Source: JBDGYE01 sp039584255 (GTDB lineage Bacteria; Gemmatimonadota; Gemmatimonadetes; Palauibacterales; Palauibacteraceae). From it: a stretch of 58,436 nt of DNA. Both the position numbers and the translations under genes were made by a program. The stretch's first letter is position 1, and every line of letters starts with the position of its first letter. This document shows, piece after piece, positions 43,695 to 51,396 of this stretch. The notes under the pieces were generated by a model. The model ran no database searches. It saw only the letters and a list, made by a program, of their open reading frames with translations, and had not been told where the DNA came from. The stretch lies in contig JBDGYE010000022.1 of the NCBI GenBank assembly GCA_039584255.1, forward strand, positions 1-58,436. The letters run 5' to 3'.

Positions 43695-44135
43695 CTAGCG
43701 CTCGCCCTTCTCGAGGACAGACTCGGCAGGCCTGAGCCGCCGCACCCAGCGCCAGTGCACGGCAAACAGGATGATCGACAGAATGGCCAGGAACGTGCTC
43801 ACGACGATGTCCTTCCTGGCGCCGAAGGTCACGGTCTGAATCCTGTCCGCTCTCTCCGCGTCGTACATGGCACGGATCGTCTGGTCATCGAGGGCCAGTC
43901 CCGCCTCGGCGGCCGCTCCCGACGCCTCGCCCGCCTGGAGGACGTCGAGCTTGTACGTCTCGTAGGACGCCAGGCTCCTGCCTTCCCGCTGCATCCACGC
44001 CCTGGCATGCAGCGGATCGCTGAGCTCCATGGCCGAACTGACGATGGCGGCCACCGAGATCAACAGGACGATCACGGCCACAAAACAGACGGCGTATCCG
44101 TAGAGCGCCGCAAAGAACAGGTGTGGCTTCTCCAT
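43695..44135 (-). CDS. Two-helix membrane protein, unknown
   Basis: 146 residues with helices at about 10-34 and 110-130. The soluble loop between them is acidic and probably outside the membrane (AWMQREGRSLASYETYKLDVLQAG). The arrangement is common in uncharacterised proteins. I see no catalytic motif. Confidence 0.65.
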   Translation of the reverse strand: MEKPHLFFAALYGYAVCFVAVIVLLISVAAIVSSAMELSDPLHARAWMQREGRSLASYETYKLDVLQAGEASGAAAEAGLALDDQTIRAMYDAERADRIQTVTFGARKDIVVSTFLAILSIILFAVHWRWVRRLRPAESVLEKGER

Positions 44136-44192
44136 TCTGGCCTCCCGAGGGGGGAGGGTCTAACATCTCCGGGCGCGCGTACGCCCTTCCGT

Positions 44193-45923
44193 TCAGTACC
44201 TCCAGCTGGTCAGGTCGGCTCCCGCCGGCGCGGCCTCCTCGATCCGCTCTAGGATCCGGTTCAGATACATGGTGTTGTAGCGGAGGCGGGAGATCGCGTT
44301 CGGGTTGGCGTGATCGCCGTTCCAGCAGTGCTCAGCCCGATCCCCGTAGTCCACGTAGCCCTCGTAGTAGGGGTCGGTCGTGCCCTCCAGGAACTCGTGC
44401 ATGAGGTAGACGGCGTTGTTCAGGTAGTAGTTGTCCATGTCCCCGACGAAGATGTGGATCTTTCCGACGAGCTTCGGTCCGAGGGTGGGCCAATCGCGCT
44501 GGAGGATGTGGCGCAGGTCGTAGTTCTCCCTCCAATACTCCGCCACCTCGTGGTCGATCTCGCCCGTGAGCTTCTCCCATATCCGCACCGGGTAGCCGTC
44601 GCTGCCCATGGGCGAGTAGACCGCTTCCCAGATGTCGTACTGGTCGCCGGAGCGGCTCCTGGTGCCGATCGCCAGCTCCATGTGGTTGTAGTCCTCCAAC
44701 GTCGCCTGCACCCGGCCGAGCCAGTCGCGGTGGCCTGGACGCTTGAGGCGGTGGAACGCGCCCTCGTCGTAGTAGGCGTTCTCGTCGCCGTAGATGTCGA
44801 CCTGAGTGTACTCGCGGAAGTCGATCGGATCCGGACAGGCCGCGAACGCCCCGTTGTACTCATCCGGATAGAACACCTGCACCGCCAGGGCCTCCCAGCC
44901 TCCGGTCGAGCCGCCGTATGTGAATCGGGCCCAGCCTTCGCCGATCGCCCGAAACCGCTCCTCGACGTAGGGGATCAGCTCGTACTGAATGGCATCGCCG
45001 TACGGGCCCAGGTTCGCCGAGTTCACCGCGTACGAGTCGTCGTAGTACGGGTTCGCGTGCTGGACCTCGATCACAAGGAAGCGCGGGAAGCCGGGCGCCG
45101 TCCACTGGCGGTAGAACTCGTACGCCTCCTCCTGGACGATCCGGTTGTAGCACTCGAGCTGGAAACGCTCGCTGTACTCGCAGGCCAGGCCCGGCTCGGG
45201 CGGCTCCTCCTGAAAGCCGCCGAAGTCGTACGGGAAGTGCCCGTGAAATACCATCAGCGGATAGCGCGCCTCCGGATGCTCCTCGAAGCCCTCGGGCAGG
45301 AGCACGTGGGCCCCCACGTGCATGGGCCGTCCCCAGAACTCTGTCAGCAGATCGCTCTGGACGCGGACGTGCTTGATGTATTTCGTCTCGGGCGGATCAG
45401 GGATCGGGGGTATCACCTGGTCGAGCACGATCCGTATCGTCTCGGAGCGCGAAGGGTCGATGCGGATCTTACGCGCCGTGCTGTAGAGGTTCCCTGGCGC
45501 CCGGTTCCAGCGCTGGCCCTCCCCCCGGTCCATGGGCAACTTCACCGTGTGGCCGGTTGCGAGGTTGAAGGTCTCGTACTTGTGCAGGAGCGCCTGGACC
45601 CAGTACTCGCCGGGCGGGATTTCGGCCAGGCTACGGATCGGGTATCCGAAGACGCCGGCGTCAAAGACCGCCTCCTCACCCGGCGCCAGGCTCTCCACGT
45701 CGACCCCGTAGACGAGGCCGGTGCTCAAGCCCGCTCGAACCTGGAACCGGGGCTCCGGGTCGTCGGCGGAGGCGACGAGCAGAAGGACTCTGCCGTCGAA
45801 GGGCCCTCCGTGCTCCTCGGAGTACGAGACGACAACCTCGAGAGGGGAGCCCGTATCTCCGGAGGGCCCTCCGCACGCGGCGAGCAGCGCGATTGTCGAG
45901 GCTATCGCCAGATGTTCTCTCAT
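44193..45923 (-). CDS. Lipoprotein alpha/beta-hydrolase (putative esterase family)
   Basis: 576 residues. The lipobox is LLAACGG near residue 17, so the protein is membrane-anchored outside the cytoplasm. An N-terminal beta-rich region (about 25-210) precedes the esterase domain. The nucleophile is the Ser in YGGSTGGWEAL; the Asp and His of the triad are probably in the C-terminal third (HCWNGDHAN). Related proteins are annotated as putative esterases of the esterase D class. The substrate is unknown. The start at 45923 is preceded by GCGAGGCG. Confidence 0.82.
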   Translation of the reverse strand: MREHLAIASTIALLAACGGPSGDTGSPLEVVVSYSEEHGGPFDGRVLLLVASADDPEPRFQVRAGLSTGLVYGVDVESLAPGEEAVFDAGVFGYPIRSLAEIPPGEYWVQALLHKYETFNLATGHTVKLPMDRGEGQRWNRAPGNLYSTARKIRIDPSRSETIRIVLDQVIPPIPDPPETKYIKHVRVQSDLLTEFWGRPMHVGAHVLLPEGFEEHPEARYPLMVFHGHFPYDFGGFQEEPPEPGLACEYSERFQLECYNRIVQEEAYEFYRQWTAPGFPRFLVIEVQHANPYYDDSYAVNSANLGPYGDAIQYELIPYVEERFRAIGEGWARFTYGGSTGGWEALAVQVFYPDEYNGAFAACPDPIDFREYTQVDIYGDENAYYDEGAFHRLKRPGHRDWLGRVQATLEDYNHMELAIGTRSRSGDQYDIWEAVYSPMGSDGYPVRIWEKLTGEIDHEVAEYWRENYDLRHILQRDWPTLGPKLVGKIHIFVGDMDNYYLNNAVYLMHEFLEGTTDPYYEGYVDYGDRAEHCWNGDHANPNAISRLRYNTMYLNRILERIEEAAPAGADLTSWRY

Positions 45924-46034
45924 CGCCTCGCCGGTGGCCAGCGCGTGCCGACCTAAGGCCAGAGCCGCGCTCACCCCTCCGGGCTGGAGGACCGGGAGTC
46001 CCCCGACGCCCGTGATGACAGAATCAGCCTGTCG

Positions 46035-46056
46035 CCCCCAGCCGCCGGCCTGGGGG
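46035..46056 (-). terminator. Hairpin downstream of the dodecin gene
   Basis: CCCCCAG (46035-46041) pairs with CTGGGGG (46050-46056) around an 8-nt loop, 27 nt after the dodecin stop. There is no clear U tract, so termination strength is uncertain. Confidence 0.35.
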
Positions 46057-46082
46057 CCTCGGCTGGCGCTGTCGAACGGTGC

Positions 46083-46292
46083 CTATTCCTCGTACTTGAA
46101 GGATACCTTCACCTTGGCCCGGTAAAGCACAGGGCCGTCGTCGCTGAGCAGCATGTCCAGCTCGCCGATCTCGGCGATCCGCAGGTCGCGCAGGCTCTCG
46201 CCTGCTTTCATGACGGCCGCGGTGGCTGCCCTTTCCCAGGATTCTTCGCTCGTCCCTACGAGCTCGATGACCTTATAGACGCTCTCGGCCAT
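46083..46292 (-). CDS. Dodecin
   Basis: 69 residues, the usual size. SVYKVIELVGTSEESWERAATAAV and a C-terminal YRAKVKVSFKYE match dodecins, small flavin/CoA-binding proteins that form dodecamers and buffer flavins. The Trp in SWERA is at the flavin-stacking position. GAGGATC precedes the ATG. Confidence 0.9.
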   Translation of the reverse strand: MAESVYKVIELVGTSEESWERAATAAVMKAGESLRDLRIAEIGELDMLLSDDGPVLYRAKVKVSFKYEE

Positions 46293-46538
46293 GATCGATC
46301 CTCCTGCATGGGCTTAGTCTTCCCGCACGCAACGGCAGGTCTTCCCCCCCGGCATCTTATAGCCCCCGGCCACAAACCCCAAACTCGGCGAGGCTCCCGG
46401 AGGGGACTTTCCCGGGAAGCGACGGCGGGCATATTGCCGTCTTCCGACTTCGCGTGACATGCTGTCGGGCGGAATGCACGCCGACGGCGCGCTGACGTCT
46501 TCGGGATGGAAAGGACCCCGCAATCAGGCTTGAGGGAG

Positions 46539-46868
46539 ATGAGTAGCGACGAGGAAACCGAGCTCACCCTGTGGGCCAACGGCGTGGCGGATGTACTGGA
46601 CGGGAAGGAGCGTCCGGAGCTCGCGGTGCTGTTTCGCGCGCTGGCGAGGGGCGACGTCGACCTGATCCAGGAGACGGTGGATCTCTACACGCTTCCGGTC
46701 CTGGACGGCCTCTGGGAGACGTTGGACGAGGAGAGAAGCGAGCGCCGCGGACAGGGGCAGGTGCGCTTCTCCGAGATCTTGGACGAGGTGCTGACGATCG
46801 TCGACGAGGCCCGATCGCGCCGGCTGCTCGAGGATGTCGATTGGGACGAAGAGGATACGCTCCACTGA
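46539..46868 (+). CDS. Acidic hypothetical protein
   Basis: 109 residues from 46539; an in-frame ATG at 46506 would add 11 residues and neither start has an ideal ribosome site. The protein is all-helical by appearance and acidic (DEETELTLWANGVADVLDG, SEILDEVLTIVDEARS). No family is recognised. It overlaps the YwiC-like gene and is probably translated with it. Confidence 0.6.
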   Translation: MSSDEETELTLWANGVADVLDGKERPELAVLFRALARGDVDLIQETVDLYTLPVLDGLWETLDEERSERRGQGQVRFSEILDEVLTIVDEARSRRLLEDVDWDEEDTLH

Positions 46869-47668
46869 GCTCGAACCGGCCAAGAGTCCGTCTCCGCACC
46901 ATCGTCTTCCCCATCGAGCACGGTGGGTGGGGGTTTCTCACGGAGCCCCTTCTGCTGGGTCTGGGGGTCGCACCGTCGATCGGCGGCCTCGCGCTGGCGG
47001 TGATGACGGTCGCTACTTTCCTGCTTCGGCACCCGTTGAAGATGTTTCTCCGGAACCGGCACCGGCTCGATACGTCACCCCGCTACCGCATCGCCGGCCT
47101 CGTTGCCCTCCTGTATGCCTCAGTGGCCGGTAGCGCCCTGGCGGCGGCCGTCTCCCTGTCGGGATTGGAGCCGCTGATCCCCTACGTCGCGCTCTCGCCG
47201 GCTCTTGCGGTCTATGCCGTCTACGATCTCGGCAACGAGGCGCGTCGCATCCTTCCCGAGCTGGCGGGCCCCGCGGGTCTCGCCGCTTCCGCACCGGCCA
47301 TCGCGCTGGCCGGGGGCTGGAGTTGGCCCGCCGCTGCCGCTCTATGGGTCATAATGATGGCGCGGTCGGTGCCGTCCGTTTCGTACGTACGCGCGCGGCT
47401 GCGTCTGGAGCGCGGCGAGCGGATCGCCCGTGGGCGCGTGTGGCTGTGGCACGTTCTTGCGGTGGCGGCCGTCGGAGCTCTGTACGCCCGAGCACTGTCT
47501 CCCTTTCTAACGGTCCTGGCGCTGGTCGCGCTCGCGGGACGTGCCGGCGGCGGACTCTCGTCGCATCGGCGTCAGCCGGTTCGGGCGCGATACATCGGCT
47601 TCACCGAGCTGGGTTTCGGCCTGGGCTACGTGATCATCACGGTGGCAGGATTCCGCCTGGGCTTTTGA
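46841..47668 (+). CDS. YwiC-like membrane protein
   Basis: About 275 residues and eight or more membrane helices. The N-terminal PIEHGGWGFLTEPLLLGL is the YwiC-like family signature. Function unknown; in some genomes these proteins accompany nitrate or molybdenum genes. No ATG or GTG is available. TTG at 46841, inside the preceding gene with GAGG seven bases upstream, is the most plausible start and implies translational coupling. Confidence 0.8.
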   Translation: MGRRGYAPLSSNRPRVRLRTIVFPIEHGGWGFLTEPLLLGLGVAPSIGGLALAVMTVATFLLRHPLKMFLRNRHRLDTSPRYRIAGLVALLYASVAGSALAAAVSLSGLEPLIPYVALSPALAVYAVYDLGNEARRILPELAGPAGLAASAPAIALAGGWSWPAAAALWVIMMARSVPSVSYVRARLRLERGERIARGRVWLWHVLAVAAVGALYARALSPFLTVLALVALAGRAGGGLSSHRRQPVRARYIGFTELGFGLGYVIITVAGFRLGF

Positions 47669-47697
47669 CGGAGAGATGAGGGGAAAGTGAGAGAGTA

Positions 47698-48315
47698 ATG
47701 GCAGGATCGAGCGGGCGTGAGATGGACGATCCGACGCGCATGCGCCGGCAAGACCGGGCCATGGATGACTCTTGGATCCGAGAGTTCCTCCGTGACGCCG
47801 CCGCGGGAGTGCTGGGAACGGTGTCCAATGGCCAACCTTTCCTCAACTCGAACCTCTTCGTCTACGACGGCGCGGGCCATTGCATCTACATCCACACCGC
47901 GAGGACGGGAAGGACGCGCTCCAACGTAGAGTCGGACGAGCGCGTTGCGTTCACGGCCTTCGAGATGGGCAGGCTCCTCCCCGCCGACGAAGCGCTCGAG
48001 TTCAGTGTAGAGTATGCGGGAGTCGTCGCTTTCGGCCGCGGGCGAGTCGTCGAAGACCCATCGGAGGCGGAGCGAGCCCTGCAGTTGCTACTCGACAAGT
48101 ATGCGCCGCACCTGCGGCCCTACCGGGACTACCGGCCGATTAGCGCGGACGAACTCGGGCGCACGGCCGTCTTCCGAGTCGACATCGACGCGTGGAGCGG
48201 GAAGCAGAAGGTGGTCGAGCAAGACTTCCCGGGAGCTCTTGTCTACGCGCCACGGCAGGTGGCCCACGATGATCAGCCTGGGGATGTGCTGGAGTTCGTC
48301 GAAGGGCAGGACTGA
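47698..48315 (+). CDS. Pyridoxamine 5'-phosphate oxidase-family protein (FMN-binding split barrel)
   Basis: 205 residues. A split-barrel pattern appears in FLRDAAAGVLGTVSNGQPFLNSNLFVY and IYIHTARTGRTRSNVE. This form, close to the NimA-like group, usually binds flavin or a related cofactor and acts as an uncharacterised reductase. The start is uncertain: in-frame ATGs occur at 47698 and at 47722. It lies 30 nt after the YwiC-like gene. Confidence 0.8.
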   Translation: MAGSSGREMDDPTRMRRQDRAMDDSWIREFLRDAAAGVLGTVSNGQPFLNSNLFVYDGAGHCIYIHTARTGRTRSNVESDERVAFTAFEMGRLLPADEALEFSVEYAGVVAFGRGRVVEDPSEAERALQLLLDKYAPHLRPYRDYRPISADELGRTAVFRVDIDAWSGKQKVVEQDFPGALVYAPRQVAHDDQPGDVLEFVEGQD

Positions 48316-48325
48316 AGGCCGAGGA

Positions 48326-48628
48326 TCAGCCTTCCTTGCGCAGTCTGCGCGACAGGGCCTGCTGGATCTCGCGGCGACGGCGATCATTGCGCGGTATGTC
48401 GGGCAGCAGCCTGGCCACCGACCGGGCGACGACGCGATCCTGCTCCCTTCTCAGCCCCTCCTCCGGGAGCCGTTGCACCGCTTCGCCGAGGGCCGAAGCC
48501 AGGTGCGCGTCGACGTACTCCCACGGGCACCCCAGGTAGAGGGCGACCAGGCGCTTTGCCTCCTGGCACAGTGCCGCTCGCGCGAGCAGTGCGTCGGGAT
48601 CGGTGATCCAGGACTCGGTTCCAGCCAT
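48326..48628 (-). CDS. Hypothetical protein
   Basis: 100 residues, mostly helical and Arg-rich toward the C-terminus. Start 48628 gives MAGTESWITDPDALLARAALCQEAKRL. No known family. It is convergent with the PPOX-family gene (10-nt gap). Confidence 0.5.
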   Translation of the reverse strand: MAGTESWITDPDALLARAALCQEAKRLVALYLGCPWEYVDAHLASALGEAVQRLPEEGLRREQDRVVARSVARLLPDIPRNDRRRREIQQALSRRLRKEG

Positions 48629-48858
48629 TGTCGCCTCGTCTGCGAGACAGATCGCGCTGATGGCGCTCGGGTGACGGATCCGGCGCCGTTTCGAGGCTAT
48701 TCTGCTGCAACCGGTATACCGGCGCGTAATCAACTACAGGACAGTCGGTTACGGTTTGGCTACGCGCCGATCGTAGTACCGCCGCCACAACTAATGCGAA
48801 GGGGTGGCCCGCGAGAGCCACCCCTTCCCCGGATCGTGCATATGAAAGTGGAGCCGAG
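48629..48858. other. Intergenic, contains the lectin gene terminator
   Basis: 230 bp without a convincing gene. Apart from the hairpin at 48799-48826 nothing stands out. Confidence 0.5.
48799..48826 (-). terminator. Terminator hairpin of the C-type lectin lipoprotein gene
   Basis: A perfect 10-bp stem (AAGGGGTGGC at 48799-48808 with 48817-48826) and an 8-nt loop, 33 nt after the gene's stop on the minus strand. The A residues at the stem base become U on the other arm. Confidence 0.6.
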
Positions 48859-49872
48859 CTAAGGCACGATCCGCACCTCCGCCGGGCCGTGAAAGGCCTG
48901 CCCTTCGGTGGTCTCGCCCATGAGGATCAACTCGGTCGTCTCGGCGCCTAGGTCACCGTTCTCGACCAGCTCTCGTGTACGGAACTGAAAGACCATGTCC
49001 ATGTCTCCGTCACCGTCCACATCGCGCGTACGCATCTTGAGGCGCCCGTTCCTCAACGACGCTACGGGCGTGTCCGTGCCCACACCATCGCCAAGCGTGA
49101 CCGTCTCAGGGTCGATGGCGGCGGCGGCGAAGTCCGCTGGCTCACCGTCGGCAACCGACGTGGAGAACGCGATGACGGTGATCACCCCCCGGCTGCGCAG
49201 GTTGACGGGCCGTGGGGTGTTCCGACGCCCGTTCCACACGCCCACCGGTATCTCCAGAATCTGGGCGGCGCACCCGGCATCGTACTCCACCAGATAGCCC
49301 GGCGTCACGTCGAGGCTCGGCAGGTCGTTCCACAGACCCGCGCCGTCGTCGGCGAGGTGGATCGCGTCTTCGCCCAGATCCGGAAAGTCCAGGCGCCAGT
49401 CGTTGGGCTCGCCGCCGTTCCAGTTCGTGTAGGAGAACTCCTCACCCGTGACCCAGGCCCAGCCTCCGGCCGGCTCGTCACTTCCAGGTTCCTGGAAACC
49501 GCCGATCCAGAACCCTCGGGCGCCCGGTGGGAACGCCTCGGGCAGGTTGCCGACGATGAAAGCGGTTTCCTCCGTGGAGGTGATCGTGGCTAGGTAACCC
49601 TGGCAGCCCTCGAGACTGCCTGAGCTGGCTGCCACGTCGGCGTCGACCCAGGTGATTCCGTCGGGCACGTCGATCGCCTCGTAGGCGTGCCCGTTCCCCT
49701 CCCACACCACAGGCTCGGCACCGAGGACGGATGCGCTCATCAGAAGTGAGCCGGAGGCGTCGAGACCGGCCGGAACGCCAGCTTCACCGGCCGGCGCCGT
49801 CGGCCCACTCTCGCAGGCACCGAGGAACGGCAGCAAGAGGCTCAGGCTGACAAAGGTCCGTCGTTTCATCAT
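48859..49872 (-). CDS. Lipoprotein with C-type-lectin-like domain
   Basis: 337 residues. The lipobox is FLGAC (Cys20). A C-type-lectin-like domain occupies about residues 60-200, with WIGG, then GGEPNDW (EPN, the mannose-type sugar-selecting triplet), then LWND, which binds calcium in such folds. A second, beta-rich domain contains DVDGDGDMDM, a calcium-loop-like repeat. It is probably a surface protein that binds glycans or calcium. AAAGGTG precedes the double ATG. It has its own terminator. Confidence 0.8.
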   Translation of the reverse strand: MMKRRTFVSLSLLLPFLGACESGPTAPAGEAGVPAGLDASGSLLMSASVLGAEPVVWEGNGHAYEAIDVPDGITWVDADVAASSGSLEGCQGYLATITSTEETAFIVGNLPEAFPPGARGFWIGGFQEPGSDEPAGGWAWVTGEEFSYTNWNGGEPNDWRLDFPDLGEDAIHLADDGAGLWNDLPSLDVTPGYLVEYDAGCAAQILEIPVGVWNGRRNTPRPVNLRSRGVITVIAFSTSVADGEPADFAAAAIDPETVTLGDGVGTDTPVASLRNGRLKMRTRDVDGDGDMDMVFQFRTRELVENGDLGAETTELILMGETTEGQAFHGPAEVRIVP

Positions 49873-50171
49873 GGACACCTTTCGGGATCGATCCGCACGC
49901 GGCCTAGCACTCGCGGGATTCCTCAATGGCAACGAGTGTACCGCCGGCCGCGTGGACAGCCTATTACGTAACAAATTGATATAAAATCAGTTACGAGACA
50001 GAACGCAAGCTGTTGCGGCGAGTGGACAGCGTTGGGCGTCGCTGCAACGGGGCGCCCCGTTCAGTGGGTAGGAAAAAGTTGCGGCCTTTTGCGGGCCGCG
50101 TGCCACGGCCGTCAGTGGAGCGGATGCGGCCCGTGGGCGCCACGAGGGGTAGGGGCCGGGGGCCGCCATGC
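49873..50171. other. Intergenic with an AT-rich promoter patch and a perfect palindrome
   Basis: CGTAAC (49967-49972) and GTTACG (49990-49995) flank an AT-rich stretch that probably holds the lectin gene promoter. A perfect 16-bp palindrome AACGGGGC/GCCCCGTT is at 50046-50061. The DmdA-like terminator hairpin is at 50071-50099. No gene is seen. Confidence 0.5.
50071..50099 (-). terminator. Rho-independent terminator of the DmdA-like gene
   Basis: GCGGCC (50081-50086) and GGCCGC (50094-50099) form a hairpin with loop TTTTGCG. On the minus strand it is followed by AACTTTTTCC, a U run, about 73 nt after the stop codon. Confidence 0.7.
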
Positions 50172-51320
50172 TCAGGACTTGGGGATCTCCTTCGTGGGAT
50201 CCACGAACGGCCGCGGCACGACGGTAGCCTCGACCTCTCCGCCAGGCGTCTCGACGTCCAGAACGGTGCCGAGCTCGGCGTACTCGACCCGGATCATCGC
50301 GTAGCCGATGTTCTTGTCGAGCCGGGGCGAGTACACGGCCGACGTGATCTCCCCGACCCTGTCGTCGCCGGCGAGCACGGGCCACCGGTGCATGTTGAGG
50401 TCGAGCGGCTCGCCCGCGATCTCGACACCCACCAGGGACCGCCTCACACCCTTCGCCTTGATGTGGCGCAGCGCCTCCTTGCCGATGAAGTCCGCCTCTT
50501 GGTCCAGGTTGACCATCCACCCCAGGCCGACCTCGAAGGGGTTGTTGTCGATCGTCATGTCGACGCCGTAGTTGAGAATCCCCGCCTCGATCCGGCGGAT
50601 GTCGGAAGGACCCGTCGGAGAAATCCCGTGGTCCGCCCCCACCTCCATCACGCGATCCCACAGCTCCGTTCCGCGGCTGCCGTCGCGCAGGTAGATCTCG
50701 TAGCCCACTTCCCCGCTCCAGCCCGTGCGCGTCACGATCACCGGGATGCCGTCGACCGCCGTATCGAGGAACCAGTAGTACTTGAGATCGAGGATCTCAT
50801 CGCCGAACAGCTTGTGCACGACCGCCTTCGACTTCGGTCCTTGGACCTGCAGTGGCGACACATCGGGCTCGCGGATCTGGATATCCATCCCCGATCCGTA
50901 GGCGATCCCGCGTGCCCACAGGAGCACGTCGCTGTCCGCGAGAGCCAGCCAAAAGTGGTCCTCGCCCAGCCGGAGCAGCACGGGGTCGTTGACGATCCCG
51001 CCGTCGTCGGCGGTGATGATGACGTATTTGCCCTGCCCGACCGCGCACTTGTTGAGGTCGCGGGGCGTCAGGAGGTTGGTGAACTCCAAGGCGTCGGGAC
51101 CCGTGATCTCCACCTGCCGCTCGACGCTCACGTCCCAGACTGTGACGTCGTTCACCAGCTTCCAGTACTCGGACTCGAGATCGTCGTACCCGATCGGCAG
51201 AAACATGTGGTTGTACACCGTATAGCCCCAGCAGCCGGAGCGCCGGCTGGCTTCGAAGAACGGCGACCGGCGAAGCCGGGCCCCGCGCTGGATCTTGGCC
51301 ATGTCGAATGTGCCGCTCAT
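50172..51320 (-). CDS. GcvT-fold methyltransferase resembling DMSP demethylase DmdA
   Basis: 382 residues with the tetrahydrofolate-dependent GcvT fold. The opening SPFFEASRRSGCWGYTVYNHMFLP and WDVSVERQVEITGPDALEF closely resemble DmdA, which transfers a methyl group from dimethylsulfoniopropionate to tetrahydrofolate. Other family motifs are GGIVNDPVLLRL, SPLQVQGPKS and TRTGWSGEVGYEIYL. Related GcvT-like demethylases act on other methylated amines, so the substrate is not settled. AAGGAGGAGAA precedes the ATG. No dmdBCD genes are adjacent. Confidence 0.75.
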   Translation of the reverse strand: MSGTFDMAKIQRGARLRRSPFFEASRRSGCWGYTVYNHMFLPIGYDDLESEYWKLVNDVTVWDVSVERQVEITGPDALEFTNLLTPRDLNKCAVGQGKYVIITADDGGIVNDPVLLRLGEDHFWLALADSDVLLWARGIAYGSGMDIQIREPDVSPLQVQGPKSKAVVHKLFGDEILDLKYYWFLDTAVDGIPVIVTRTGWSGEVGYEIYLRDGSRGTELWDRVMEVGADHGISPTGPSDIRRIEAGILNYGVDMTIDNNPFEVGLGWMVNLDQEADFIGKEALRHIKAKGVRRSLVGVEIAGEPLDLNMHRWPVLAGDDRVGEITSAVYSPRLDKNIGYAMIRVEYAELGTVLDVETPGGEVEATVVPRPFVDPTKEIPKS

Positions 51321-51396
51321 TTCTCCTCCTTGGGCCGGATGGCGCGGCTTGCCGGCCGGTCAGACAGCCAGCTTCGCTTCCGTGCCCGGCTGCCGC

